Source: Bradyrhizobium sp. (GTDB lineage: Bacteria > Pseudomonadota > Alphaproteobacteria > Rhizobiales > Xanthobacteraceae). From it: 40,167 nucleotides of DNA. Shown piece by piece: positions 22,856-31,835 of this stretch; position 1 is the first letter of the stretch, and the number at the start of each line of letters is the position of its first letter. Both the position numbers and the translations under genes were made by a program. Under the pieces are notes generated by a model, which worked only from the letters and a program-made list of their open reading frames with translations, was not told the origin of the DNA and did not search any database. The stretch covers positions 1 to 40,167 of the forward strand of contig NZ_JAGWUA010000020.1 of NCBI RefSeq assembly GCF_028868675.1. Direction: 5' to 3'.

Positions 22856-24058
22856 CTACATCCGTCCCAGCAACTCGCCGGCGATGATCATCTTGCGCAC
22901 CTCCGTGGTGCCGGCGCCGATCTCCAGGAGCTTGATCGAGCGGTAGAGCCGGTTCATCTCGGATTCCCAGATGTAGCCGGAACCGCCGAACACCTGCAGC
23001 GCCCGGTCGAGCACGTCGTGGCACGCATTGGCCGCGTACATCACGGAGGCGGCCGTCAGCATGTGAATGCTGCCGCGCCCGCCGCCGCCGATCTCCAGAG
23101 GCGAGGCCGCGGCCAGCGTGCGATAGGTGAGCGCGCGCATCGATTCCACCGCGACGTACATCTCCGCGATCAGCGACTGCACCATCTGGAACGAGCCGAT
23201 CGGCTTGCCGAACTGCTTGCGCGTCCTCGCATAGTCGATCGCGATCTCGAGCGCTCGCTCGGCGATGCCGAGCGAGACCGGAGCCACCACCGCACGCTCG
23301 AGATCGAGGCCGCTCATCACGACCGCAACGCCCTTGTTCTCCTCGCCGACGAGGTTTTCGCGAGGCACGCGGCATTCCTCGAACAGCAGTTCGGCCGTCG
23401 GGCTGCCGCGAAAACCCATCTTGGTGAGCTTCTGGGCGACCTTGAAACCCGGAAAGTCCTTCTCGACGATGAAGGCGGAGATGCCGTGGGGGCCCTTCTC
23501 GCGATCGGTCTTGGCATAGACCAGCAGGACGTCGGCGACCGGACCGTTGGTGATGTAGATCTTGGTGCCGTTCAGGACATAGTGGTCGCCGTCGCGGCGC
23601 GCGGTCGTGCGCATCGATCCCAGCGCGTCGGAGCCGGCGCCGGGCTCGGTCAGGCCGAGAGCGCCGGTCTTCCGTCCCGAGCAGAGCCCCGGCAGGTATT
23701 TGCGCCGCTGCGCCTCGCTGCCGTTGCGATAGATGTTGTTGGCGCACAGGTTGTCGTGCGCGACGTAGCTCAGTGCCAGCGCGTGGTTCCACCGCGAGAA
23801 GGCTTGCGTCACGAGGCCGGCGGAGACAAGGTCCAACCCGGCTCCGCCATATTGCTCCGGGATCGTGGTGCCGAAATAGCCGGCATCGCCGATCTTCGGG
23901 AAGGCATCTTCCGGCCACCATTCATCCCGGTCCATGCGCTCCGAGTAGCCGTGAAGCTCCTTGCGGGCGAACCGGTCGGCCTGATCCAGGATGGCCTGTT
24001 GCTCCTCCGTGAGATCGAACTGGGCTCCGGCGGCATTTGCGAGGGCGCTTGCGGTCAT
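22856..24058 (-). CDS. Acyl-CoA dehydrogenase, isovaleryl-CoA dehydrogenase-like
   Basis: This is a 400-residue FAD enzyme that makes a 2,3-enoyl-CoA and passes electrons to ETF. Family motifs: GALGLTEPGAGSDALGSMRT, KIYITNGPVADVLLVYAKT, RTRKQFGKPIGSFQ and LQVFGGSGY. The catalytic base is in SGLDLERAV at Glu254, the position used by isovaleryl-CoA dehydrogenases, and the place where other members have Glu near the C-terminus reads GAGTTE. This suggests a short branched substrate such as isovaleryl-CoA or a related isoprenoid acid. It overlaps the carboxylase alpha gene (ATGA) and is last in that operon. No HMG-CoA lyase gene follows. Confidence 0.88.
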   Translation of the reverse strand: MTASALANAAGAQFDLTEEQQAILDQADRFARKELHGYSERMDRDEWWPEDAFPKIGDAGYFGTTIPEQYGGAGLDLVSAGLVTQAFSRWNHALALSYVAHDNLCANNIYRNGSEAQRRKYLPGLCSGRKTGALGLTEPGAGSDALGSMRTTARRDGDHYVLNGTKIYITNGPVADVLLVYAKTDREKGPHGISAFIVEKDFPGFKVAQKLTKMGFRGSPTAELLFEECRVPRENLVGEENKGVAVVMSGLDLERAVVAPVSLGIAERALEIAIDYARTRKQFGKPIGSFQMVQSLIAEMYVAVESMRALTYRTLAAASPLEIGGGGRGSIHMLTAASVMYAANACHDVLDRALQVFGGSGYIWESEMNRLYRSIKLLEIGAGTTEVRKMIIAGELLGRM

Positions 24059-26064
24059 GACGTCTCCTGCATGGCGTGCTCCGGCTGGACGACGGCGACC
24101 ACGATATTGCGATCGACGGTATCGCCGGGTGCGACGTGGACGACCGCGACGACGCCATCCACCTTGCTCGCGATCCGCAGCTCCATCTTCATAGATTCCA
24201 TGACGACAGCGGCATCGCCAGCCTTGACATGGTCGCCCGGCGCCACATTGACCTTCAGCACGATCCCGGTCATCGGTGCGCGGAGCTCGCCGCTGACCTC
24301 GGAACTCGCGCTGATGTAATTGAGATAGGGGATCGCCGTCATCACCCGAGCGCGATGAGGCCCCTGCACGAAGATGACGTCGTTCTTCTGCGAGATGCGC
24401 ACCGTTTCGCGCCGCGCGTCGACGCCTGCGACGAACGCGTCGTCGGAGATCGCCGTGAGCTTCACGGCGATCCTTGCGTCGTTCACGCCGATCAGCATCG
24501 AGCCGTCCGGCTTCAAGGGGGCAAACCGGATCTCCGCCTTGGTTCCCGCGGCTTCGAGATGCAGGATCGGGATCGGGGACATTCCGTCATCCTCGGCCCC
24601 CATGTGCCAACCGGTCATCCCGGCGGAGAGCCATGGGTTGTCGGGCGAGGACTGGCGCTGGCCCATCATCCAGAAATACGCTCCCAGCGCGAGCGCCTGC
24701 ACGTCGACGCGGTCGGTGCGCTCCACCAGCGTGTCGATCCGTTCATCGATGAGGCGTGTATGGAATGTGGCCTGTCGTGTCGCGGGCAGGGCGATCAGGC
24801 GTCCGAGGAATTCCCGATTGGTCGTGACGCCGAAGATCGAGGTTCGATCGAGCGCGCTGCGCAGCCGGTCGAGCGCCTCGTCGCGGCTCTCGGCGCAGGC
24901 GATCAGCTTGGCAAGCATCGAATCGTAGTAGGGCGTGACGATCGAGCCGCTTTCGATTCCCGTTTCGACGCGGACGTCGCCGGACGGAAAGCTGACATGG
25001 GCGAGCTCGCCGGTGCAGGGCATGAACCCGTCGCCCGGATCCTCGGCGCAGATGCGCGCCTCAACCGCATGACCGCGGCAGGCAATGTCGTCCTGCGCAA
25101 AGGGCAGGCCTTCGCCGGCGGCGATGCGCAGCATGGTCTCCACGATGTCGATGCCGGTGACCATCTCGGTCACGGGATGCTCGACCTGAAGCCGGGGATT
25201 GACCTCCAGGAAATAGTAGTCGGCGCCGCTGACGATGAATTCGACCGTGCCGACGCCTCGGTAGTCGAGACGGCGGCCGAGCCGCACGGCATCCCCGAGC
25301 ATGCGCTCGCGGAGGGCGGACGGCAGGTTGGCCGCCGGAGCTTCCTCGATCAGCTTCTGGTGCCGGCGCTGCAGCGAACACTCGCGTTCGAAAAAATGGA
25401 CGACATTGCCTTTGCCGTCGCCGGCGATCTGCACCTCGATGTGCCGGCCTTGCTGGATCAGCTTCTCGACGATCAGGCCGGCGTCGCCGAAGGCGTTGCC
25501 GGCCTCGCGCATCGCGGATTCGATTTCGTCGTGCAGCCGCTCGACCGACGAGATCGCCCGCATGCCCTTGCCGCCGCCGCCCGCCGCCGCTTTCAGCATG
25601 ACGGGCAGTCCGATTCTGCGGACGGCCTGTTCGATGTCCGACGGATCCTTGCTCGGCGCGTCGCTCCCAGGCACGGTGGGAACATCGGCGGCGACGGCCT
25701 CGCGCTTGGCGGAGGCCTTGTCGCCGAGACGCTCGATCGTCTCCGGGGCGGGACCGACGAACACGAGGCCGGCCGCCTCGACCGCGCGGGCGAATGCCGC
25801 ATTTTCGGCCAGGAAACCGAAGCCCGGATGAATGGCTTCGGCGTTGACGGCCCTGGCCGCGGCGATCACCGCGTCGATACGCAGATAGCTCTGCGCGGCC
25901 GCCGGGCCCCCGATCTCGATGGATTCGCCGATGGTCCTGACATGCAGGGCGTCGGCATCCGCGCTGGAATGGACGCCCGCCACCGCGATGCCGAGGCGGC
26001 GGCAGGTGCGCGCGATCCGGCATGCGATCTCGCCGCGGTTGGCGATCAGTATTTTCCTGAACAC
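24055..26064 (-). CDS. Biotin-dependent acyl-CoA carboxylase alpha subunit (biotin carboxylase-BCCP), methylcrotonyl/geranyl-CoA type
   Basis: This is a 669-residue protein. The N-terminal biotin carboxylase domain (FRKILIANRGEIACRIARTC, the ATP-grasp loop KAAAGGGGKGM, FLEVNPRLQVEHPVTE) is followed by a linker domain and a C-terminal biotinyl domain with the biotin Lys in VVMESMKMELRI (about Lys626). It carboxylates biotin for transfer by the beta subunit encoded just upstream (17 bases). The GTG at 26064 is the start, with GGAGG eight bases before it. Neighbouring beta subunit and IVD-like dehydrogenase point to methylcrotonyl-CoA or a longer isoprenoid analogue such as geranyl-CoA as substrate; sequence alone cannot decide. 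Confidence 0.9.
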   Translation of the reverse strand: MFRKILIANRGEIACRIARTCRRLGIAVAGVHSSADADALHVRTIGESIEIGGPAAAQSYLRIDAVIAAARAVNAEAIHPGFGFLAENAAFARAVEAAGLVFVGPAPETIERLGDKASAKREAVAADVPTVPGSDAPSKDPSDIEQAVRRIGLPVMLKAAAGGGGKGMRAISSVERLHDEIESAMREAGNAFGDAGLIVEKLIQQGRHIEVQIAGDGKGNVVHFFERECSLQRRHQKLIEEAPAANLPSALRERMLGDAVRLGRRLDYRGVGTVEFIVSGADYYFLEVNPRLQVEHPVTEMVTGIDIVETMLRIAAGEGLPFAQDDIACRGHAVEARICAEDPGDGFMPCTGELAHVSFPSGDVRVETGIESGSIVTPYYDSMLAKLIACAESRDEALDRLRSALDRTSIFGVTTNREFLGRLIALPATRQATFHTRLIDERIDTLVERTDRVDVQALALGAYFWMMGQRQSSPDNPWLSAGMTGWHMGAEDDGMSPIPILHLEAAGTKAEIRFAPLKPDGSMLIGVNDARIAVKLTAISDDAFVAGVDARRETVRISQKNDVIFVQGPHRARVMTAIPYLNYISASSEVSGELRAPMTGIVLKVNVAPGDHVKAGDAAVVMESMKMELRIASKVDGVVAVVHVAPGDTVDRNIVVAVVQPEHAMQETS

Positions 26065-26081
26065 GGGCCCGACCTCCGCCT

Positions 26082-27689
26082 CTACATCCGCAACACGCCG
26101 AAATCGGTGCGCTGCTGCGGCATCCGGCCCGCGAGATCGAGCAGCAGCGCCATCACGCCGCGGGTCTCGAGCGGATCGATCACCATGTCGCACCAGGTGT
26201 TGCGGGCGAAATTGTAGGCGTTGGCGAAATCCTCGAATTCGCGCCGCGTCGGCGCCATGTAGGCCTCGCGCTCGCCGTCGGCCCAACTCGTCCCTTCCCG
26301 CTTGTGGACCTCGTCCCTGACCATGGCGAGCGTGGTCGCGGCCTGCTCGGGGCCCATGATGGCGGAACGGGCATTGGGCCACATCATCATCGCATTCGGC
26401 TTGAACGCGCGGCCGCACATCGCCAGGTAGCCGGCGCCGTAGGCGTTGCCGATGATCAGCGTGTATTTCGGCACGTTGGCGCTGGCCATCGCCGTGATCA
26501 TCTTGGCGCCGTCCTTGGTGATGCCGCCTTCCTCGGCCTCGCGCCCGACCATGAAGCCGGTGACGTCGGCCATGAACAGCAGCGGAATGTTGCGCTTGCA
26601 GCAGAGGTCGATGAAGTGCGTGGCCTTGAGCGCGCTTTCGGAGAACAGCACGCCGTTGTTGCAGAGGATGCCGATCTCGAAGCCCATGATCCGGGCGAAG
26701 CCGGTGAGCAGGGTGTCGCCATAGAGCGGCTTGAACTCGTGGAATTCGCTGCCGTCGACCAGCCGCGCGACGACGTCGCGGTTGTTGGTGGGCACGCGCG
26801 GGTCGGCGCTGATCAGGCCGTAGATTTCATTTGCGTCGAACAAGGGCTCGCGGATCGGTGCAACCGTCCAGCCTTGTCGGGGAATCTCGCCGAGATTGGC
26901 GACGATCTCACGGGTGATGGCGATGGCATGGGCGTCGTTCTCGGCGAGATGATCGGTCACGCCGCTGACTCGGCTGTGCATCTCGCCGCCACCGAGCGCC
27001 TCGATGCCGACCTCCTCGCGCGTCGCCGCGTAGACGAGTTGCGGGCCGCCGAGGAACATCGCGCCCTGGTTTCGGATGATCACGGTCTCGTCGCACAGCG
27101 CCGGAATGTAGGCGCCCCCGGCGGTGGACGGACCGTGCACGATGGCGATCTGCGGGATGCCTTCGCTCGACATCCTGATCTGGTTGTAGAAGATCGAGCC
27201 GAACTGTCCCTCGTCGGGGAAGATGGCGGGCTGGTCGGGCAGGTTCGCGCCACCCGACTGCACCATGGTCACGCAGGGCAAGCGGTGCTGCCAGGCGAAG
27301 CGCTGGGCGCGGACGTGCTTCCTGCAGGTGATGCCGTAATAGGTGCCGCCCTTCACGGTCGGTTCGTTGGCGATGATCATGCAGGGACGGCCCGAGATCA
27401 TGCCGACGCCGGTGACGATGCTGCCGCCGGGCGGCACGCCGTCATGGAGCCCTTCGCCGGCGAGCTGGCAGAATTCCAGGAACGGCGATCCGGGATCGGT
27501 CAGGGCCGCGATCCGCTCCCGCGGCAGCAGCTGGCCGCGTTCCTTGTGGAGCCTGCGCGCCCGTTCCGGTCCGCCCGTCGCGGCGGCGGCGCGGCGGCGC
27601 CGGAGGTCGGTGATGCGCTCGGTGTAGGCCGCACGATTGCCCTCGTATTCCGGGCCCGACGTCACGGCTTCCGATGTCATCACGGCCAT
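26082..27689 (-). CDS. Acyl-CoA carboxylase carboxyltransferase (beta) subunit, methylcrotonyl/geranyl-CoA type
   Basis: This is a 535-residue carboxyltransferase of the crotonase fold. It has the two oxyanion-hole segments, VHGPSTAGGAYIPALCDE in the first half and GNAYGAGYLAMCGRAFKPN in the second, plus RERIAALTDPGSPFLE near the N-terminus and MMMWPNARSAIMGPEQAA. The full layout is that of MccB/AtuC proteins. It transfers CO2 from biotin on the alpha subunit to the gamma carbon of an enoyl-CoA. The ATG at 27689 has AGGA nine bases upstream; a second ATG three codons later is possible. It is first in the carboxylase-dehydrogenase operon, directly behind a TCTAAC-type operator. Confidence 0.9.
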   Translation of the reverse strand: MAVMTSEAVTSGPEYEGNRAAYTERITDLRRRRAAAATGGPERARRLHKERGQLLPRERIAALTDPGSPFLEFCQLAGEGLHDGVPPGGSIVTGVGMISGRPCMIIANEPTVKGGTYYGITCRKHVRAQRFAWQHRLPCVTMVQSGGANLPDQPAIFPDEGQFGSIFYNQIRMSSEGIPQIAIVHGPSTAGGAYIPALCDETVIIRNQGAMFLGGPQLVYAATREEVGIEALGGGEMHSRVSGVTDHLAENDAHAIAITREIVANLGEIPRQGWTVAPIREPLFDANEIYGLISADPRVPTNNRDVVARLVDGSEFHEFKPLYGDTLLTGFARIMGFEIGILCNNGVLFSESALKATHFIDLCCKRNIPLLFMADVTGFMVGREAEEGGITKDGAKMITAMASANVPKYTLIIGNAYGAGYLAMCGRAFKPNAMMMWPNARSAIMGPEQAATTLAMVRDEVHKREGTSWADGEREAYMAPTRREFEDFANAYNFARNTWCDMVIDPLETRGVMALLLDLAGRMPQQRTDFGVLRM

Positions 27690-27708
27690 TGCGATCGATC
27701 CTGTAAAA

Positions 27709-27724
27709 TCTAACAAATGTTAGA
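27709..27724. promoter_or_regulatory. TCTAAC-N4-GTTAGA operator, site 1
   Basis: TCTAACAAATGTTAGA is a perfect palindrome (seven-base arms, two-base centre), 20 bases before the carboxylase beta start. Two further copies of the TCTAAC/GTTAGA arms with the same four-base gap lie at 30965-30980 and 33852-33867, all in promoter regions of this cluster. Confidence 0.8.
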
Positions 27725-27762
27725 ATCTGCGGCACGGCTTGGCAAGCGCGGCTCGTGTCGGC

Positions 27763-28179
27763 CTAGACCTTCCTGAACCGCGGCAGGGTGATCTCTTCGG
27801 AGACCTCGTCGAAGCTGAGTTCGACGTCCATGTCGAACGTGACATCCGCGGGGTCGCCGCCCGCAAAGGTACTGATCATGCGCGGTCCCTCGGCGAGTTC
27901 GACCAGCAGGACCGCGTAGGGCACGTCGGTCTTGAACGCCGGTCCGGGCGCGCGGTGAACGACGCTGAACGAGTGGACCTTGCCGCGGCCGCTCGCCGGC
28001 CTGTGCTCGAGCTGTTCGCTGCCGCAGGCGCGGCACATGGCTTGCTGATAGTACTGCACGTGGCCGCAGCGGCCGCAATGCTGGAGCAGGAGGCGGCCGT
28101 CCTTCAGGCCGCGCCAGAACGCGGTCGTATCGGCGTCGGGGGCAGGCAGCGGCTTGCGGCTGGCGTCCTCGGGCGACAT
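27763..28179 (-). CDS. DUF35 / Zn-ribbon OB-fold protein, partner of the thiolase-like protein
   Basis: This is a 138-residue protein. An N-terminal helix is followed by a rubredoxin-like zinc ribbon with four Cys (HCGRCGHVQYYQQAMCRACG) and an OB-fold domain (GKVHSFSVVHRAPGPAF to the end). This is the DUF35 architecture of acyl-CoA-binding partners such as ChsH2 and of acetoacetyl-CoA thiolase-associated proteins. It typically forms a complex with a thiolase-fold protein, here encoded just upstream with a TGATG stop-start overlap, a strong hint that both make one enzyme. It is the last gene before operator site 1. Confidence 0.88.
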   Translation of the reverse strand: MSPEDASRKPLPAPDADTTAFWRGLKDGRLLLQHCGRCGHVQYYQQAMCRACGSEQLEHRPASGRGKVHSFSVVHRAPGPAFKTDVPYAVLLVELAEGPRMISTFAGGDPADVTFDMDVELSFDEVSEEITLPRFRKV

Positions 28180-29360
28180 CACAGCGCCTCCCGCGTGCCG
28201 AGGATGGTGGTGGCGTTGGTCGCAAATCCCGCGCCGAGACTGTGGACCAGCCCGAGATGGGCGTCCGCGACCTGGCGGTCGCGGCATTGCCCGCGCAGCT
28301 GCGCGATCACCTCGTGGAAATGGAACAGCGATCCCGGCATGCCCGGATGCGCGAAGGACAGGAGCCCGCCATGGGTGTTGGCGGGGATGCACCCGCCATA
28401 GGTCATCTGGCCGTCGGCGACGAACGGCCCGCCTTCGCCCTTTTTGCAGAAGCCGAGATCCTCCAGCATCATGATCACGGTCCCGGTGAAACAGTCGTAG
28501 ATGCCGGCGACATCCATGTCGGCCGGGCCGTAGCCGGCCATGGCATAGGCGTTCCGGGCGGAGTCGACCGCGCCGGTCGTGGTGAGCGAGGGCATCAGGA
28601 AGATGTGCTCGTGAGTGTAGCACTCCCCGCAGCCGAGGATGTAGACGGGCTTTTCGACGCCGAGCGCCCTGGCGTGTTCGGCCGAGGTCAAGACGAAGGC
28701 GGCGCCGCCGTCCGAGATCAGCGAGCAATCGAGCTTGTGGTAGGGCGTGGTGACCATCGCCGAGTTCAGGACGTCGGCGACGGCGATCGGCGATGTCTGT
28801 TGCGCGCCCGGCGTGCGCGAGGCATGACGCCTGTGGACCACGGCGACTTCGGCCAGCTGTTCCGGTGTCGTGCCGAATTCCTTCATATGCCGGTGCGCGG
28901 TCATGGCGAAGGTGTTGGCGACGGGAATGCCAAAGGGCATCTCGTATTGCTGATCGCGGCTTTCGGTCAACGAGCGCAGCGCGAGGTCAGGCGTCAGTCC
29001 GGTGAGGAGGCTGTCGGCCGCGACCAGCAGCACCGTCCTGGCCAGCCCGCCATGGATCGCGGCGGCGCCGATGCTGAACATGGTCGCGGCGGTCGCGCCC
29101 GAGACCTGCAAGGTATTGGAGAAGGTCGGGCGGATGCCGGCATATTCGCTGAAGGCGACGCTGAAGCGGTGAAAGGGCGAGGCGAAGGCGTGGCTGGAGA
29201 GGACGCCGTCGACTTCGCTTCGATCGAGGCCGGCGTCCGCAAGCGCGTTCCGTGTCGCCTCGGCAGCGAGCGAGAGCGGGCTGCGGCCGGGCACCTTGCC
29301 CACCGCCGACATGCCGATGCCGATGACGGCGACCTGTCCCCGAAGGCTCGTCTCGCTCAT
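28179..29360 (-). CDS. Thiolase-fold lipid-transfer-like protein lacking the nucleophilic Cys
   Basis: This is a 393-residue SCP-x/Ltp-type thiolase-fold protein. C-terminal family motifs are clear: GIYDCFTGTVIMMLEDLGFC, KKGEGGPFV and NTHGGLLSFAHPG with the conserved His. The place of the acylated Cys in true thiolases (CASG) reads LQVSGATAAT, with Ser87 and no Cys, and the second CxG motif is absent. It is therefore unlikely to be a thiolase. Ltp2-type relatives lacking this Cys work with a DUF35 partner as retro-aldolases that release a short acyl-CoA, and a DUF35 gene overlaps its stop. Its own ATG overlaps the ligase stop (ATGA). Confidence 0.85.
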   Translation of the reverse strand: MSETSLRGQVAVIGIGMSAVGKVPGRSPLSLAAEATRNALADAGLDRSEVDGVLSSHAFASPFHRFSVAFSEYAGIRPTFSNTLQVSGATAATMFSIGAAAIHGGLARTVLLVAADSLLTGLTPDLALRSLTESRDQQYEMPFGIPVANTFAMTAHRHMKEFGTTPEQLAEVAVVHRRHASRTPGAQQTSPIAVADVLNSAMVTTPYHKLDCSLISDGGAAFVLTSAEHARALGVEKPVYILGCGECYTHEHIFLMPSLTTTGAVDSARNAYAMAGYGPADMDVAGIYDCFTGTVIMMLEDLGFCKKGEGGPFVADGQMTYGGCIPANTHGGLLSFAHPGMPGSLFHFHEVIAQLRGQCRDRQVADAHLGLVHSLGAGFATNATTILGTREAL

Positions 29361-30892
29361 GCCTTCAGCCTGCGTTCGAGCTCGTGGCGCTGGACCTTGC
29401 CGCTGGTCGAGCGCGGAAACTCCGCAAAGGAGATGAAGCGGATTTCGCGCGGACGCTTGTAGCCGGCGAGTTCGCGGCGGCAGAGCTCGGCGAGCTCCGC
29501 CTCGGTCGGCGCGCCGTCATCGCGGCACGCGACGAAGGCGACCGGCACCTCTCCCCATCTGGAATCGGACGCGCGCACGACCGCGACTTCCGTGACGCGC
29601 TGGTCGCTCAAGAGCACGCGCTCGATCTCGGCGGGGTAGATGTTCTCGCCGCCGGACTTGATCATGTACTTGGCGCGGTCGACGAAATCGAGCGTACCGT
29701 CCTCGTTGCGCCGGAATACGTCGCCCATGTGGAACCAGCCGCCGCGGAAGTCGCGCGCGTTGGTCTCGTCGGCCTGCCAGTAGCCGGAGAACAGCGTCGG
29801 GCCGCGGATCGCGAGTTCGCCGGGCTCGCCCGGCGCCACCTCGTTGTCGTCGGCGTCCACCAGCTTCACCTCGCAGAACGCGTTCTGCCGCTTGGACAGC
29901 CGCGTCGGGACTTCGCCGGGCGCGATCAGGGCGCGCGTCGCCGGGGGCAGGCCGGTCTCGGTCGATCCGAAGCTGTTGAGATAGGGCGCTTGCAGAAGCT
30001 CGGTCACCGCGGCGATGGCGTGCGGCGGTACGAGGTCCGCCATGGCTCCGCAGACGCGTACGCCTTTCGGCGCCGCGCGCTGCGCCTTCAACCCGTCGAC
30101 GAAGGCTTCGACCATGCCCGGGATCAGGACCAGCCAGCCGATCCGGCGCCGCGACACCGCGGCCAGCAGCGGCTCGAGCTGGAAGCCGTCCACCACGACG
30201 ACCGTTCCGCCGCGCAGCAGCGTCGCGATGGCGTGATCGGTCGAGGCCATGTGGAAGAGCGGCGCCCATGCGACGAAACCTTCGTGCGGCGTAATCCCGA
30301 GCTCGGAGGTGAAGACCAGCGCGCGCATCACCATCGCGCGGTGGGAGATCACGGCACCTTTCGGCAGCCCGGTCGTGCCGCTCGTGTAGAGGATGACGAG
30401 GCCGTCTTCCGGTTGCGCCGATGGCGGCGGCGTGCGGCCGTCCTGCCGCGCGAGCTCGGCTTCGTAGTCCGGACCGATCTGCAGAACCGGGGTGGATTTG
30501 ACGGACGAGGGAAGACCCGGGACGAGGTCGGCCTCGACGATCAACAGCTTCGGCGAGACCAGCTCGATGCAATAGGCGAGCTCGCGGCCGGACAGGCGCC
30601 AGTTGAGGCAGGCGGTGATGATCCCGAGATTGGCCGCCGCGAGCTCGACCTCGAGATATTCCGGGCGGTTCCTGGAGAGCAGGCCGATGCGGTCGCCCCG
30701 CCGCAGCCCGCGCGCGGCGAGCGCTCCGGTCAGGCGCGCGACGCGATCGCGCAGTTCGCCATAGGTGATGGCCCGCTCGCGATGTTCGATCGCGATCTCG
30801 CGGGCATGAAGCTCGGCGCTGGCGTCGAACAGCGCGCCCACCGTTCCGAGACCGCATGCAGCGCCAATCTGGTCGTCGAACCCGGATCCCAT
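29357..30892 (-). CDS. Acyl-CoA synthetase (AMP-forming), FadD/class I type
   Basis: This is a 511-residue adenylate-forming ligase. The P-loop is [20 protein letters not shown], the A5 motif is NSFGSTETG, then GWFHMGDVF, DRAKYMIKSGGENIYPAEIE and the catalytic Lys in RSTSGKVQRHELER. It activates a carboxylic acid, likely the substrate of this pathway, as its CoA thioester. I choose the ATG at 30892 because AGGGA lies seven bases upstream; an ATG two codons earlier sits too close to that site, and the frame beyond runs through the operator. First gene of the ligase-thiolase-like-DUF35 operon, behind operator site 2. Confidence 0.9.
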   Translation of the reverse strand: MGSGFDDQIGAACGLGTVGALFDASAELHAREIAIEHRERAITYGELRDRVARLTGALAARGLRRGDRIGLLSRNRPEYLEVELAAANLGIITACLNWRLSGRELAYCIELVSPKLLIVEADLVPGLPSSVKSTPVLQIGPDYEAELARQDGRTPPPSAQPEDGLVILYTSGTTGLPKGAVISHRAMVMRALVFTSELGITPHEGFVAWAPLFHMASTDHAIATLLRGGTVVVVDGFQLEPLLAAVSRRRIGWLVLIPGMVEAFVDGLKAQRAAPKGVRVCGAMADLVPPHAIAAVTELLQAPYLNSFGSTETGLPPATRALIAPGEVPTRLSKRQNAFCEVKLVDADDNEVAPGEPGELAIRGPTLFSGYWQADETNARDFRGGWFHMGDVFRRNEDGTLDFVDRAKYMIKSGGENIYPAEIERVLLSDQRVTEVAVVRASDSRWGEVPVAFVACRDDGAPTEAELAELCRRELAGYKRPREIRFISFAEFPRSTSGKVQRHELERRLKA

Positions 30893-30964
30893 CGGCATTT
30901 CCCTAGACGTCGTCTTGTGACAATCTCGTTCCGGACACGACGCTTGCACCGGCCGTTCGCAAAA

Positions 30965-30980
30965 TCTAACCTCTGTTAGA
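30965..30980. promoter_or_regulatory. TCTAAC-N4-GTTAGA operator, site 2
   Basis: TCTAACCTCTGTTAGA, palindromic arms with four-base centre, in the 133-base region between the divergent acyl-CoA synthetase and crotonase genes, so it can control both. Confidence 0.8.
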
Positions 30981-31025
30981 AAGAATTGGTAGCGCCGCGA
31001 CGGCGCCAGCAACGGGAACATCCAG

Positions 31026-31835
31026 ATGTCCGGTCGATATGCCGCCTACACCCGACTGAAGCTCGATTATCCCGCCGAGCGGATATTGCGCATCACCTTC
31101 GATCGTCCCGAGACCTATAATTCCGTCGATGCCGAGACGCACACCCAGCTGACCCACATCTGGCGCGATATCGACGGCGACCCCGATATCAACGCCGTGA
31201 TCGTCACGGGCGCCGGAAAGGCGTTCTCCGCTGGCGGCGATTTCGAGCTGATCAAGGGTCTGCTCGACAACCCGGCCGCGCGGATGGCGACGTGGAAGGA
31301 GGCGAAGGACCTCGTCTACAACGTCATCAACTGCAACAAGCCGATCATCTCGGCCATCAACGGCGTCGCGGTCGGCGCCGGTCTCGTCGTCGGCATCCTC
31401 GCCGACGTCTCGATCTGCGGGAAGTCCGCGCGAATCGTCGACGGGCACACCCGCCTCGGCGTGGCGGCCGGCGACGTCGCCTGCATCATCTGGCCGCTGC
31501 TCTGCGGCCTGGCGAAGGCGAAGTACTATCTGCTGACCTGCAAGCCGCTGTCGGGCGAGGAGGCCGAGCGCATCGGCCTGGTCTCGCTCTGCGTGGAGGA
31601 TGCCGAACTCCAGACGATCGCGCTCGAAACCGCGCGCGACCTCGCGACCGGCGCGCAGAGCGCGATCCGCTGGACCAAGTATGCGCTGAACAACTGGCTT
31701 CGCGTCAACGGACCGCTGTTCGACACGTCGACCGCGCTCGAAATCCTGGGGTTTGCCGGTCACGAGGCGCGTGAAGGCCTGGCCTCGCACCTGGAGAAGC
31801 GCAAGCCGTCGTTTCCGCCGGAGTGCCCGATCTAG
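31026..31835 (+). CDS. Crotonase-superfamily protein (enoyl-CoA hydratase-like) lacking both catalytic glutamates
   Basis: This is a 269-residue crotonase-fold protein with the CoA-binding and oxyanion segments [19 protein letters not shown] and [20 protein letters not shown]. Compared with rat enoyl-CoA hydratase, Glu144 is Val121 here and Glu164 is His141 ([13 protein letters not shown]). A normal hydration mechanism is therefore unlikely; isomerase, hydrolase, decarboxylase or another crotonase reaction is more probable. The ATG at 31026 follows operator site 2. Its stop overlaps the stop of the convergent synthetase gene by three bases. Confidence 0.85.
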   Translation: MSGRYAAYTRLKLDYPAERILRITFDRPETYNSVDAETHTQLTHIWRDIDGDPDINAVIVTGAGKAFSAGGDFELIKGLLDNPAARMATWKEAKDLVYNVINCNKPIISAINGVAVGAGLVVGILADVSICGKSARIVDGHTRLGVAAGDVACIIWPLLCGLAKAKYYLLTCKPLSGEEAERIGLVSLCVEDAELQTIALETARDLATGAQSAIRWTKYALNNWLRVNGPLFDTSTALEILGFAGHEAREGLASHLEKRKPSFPPECPI

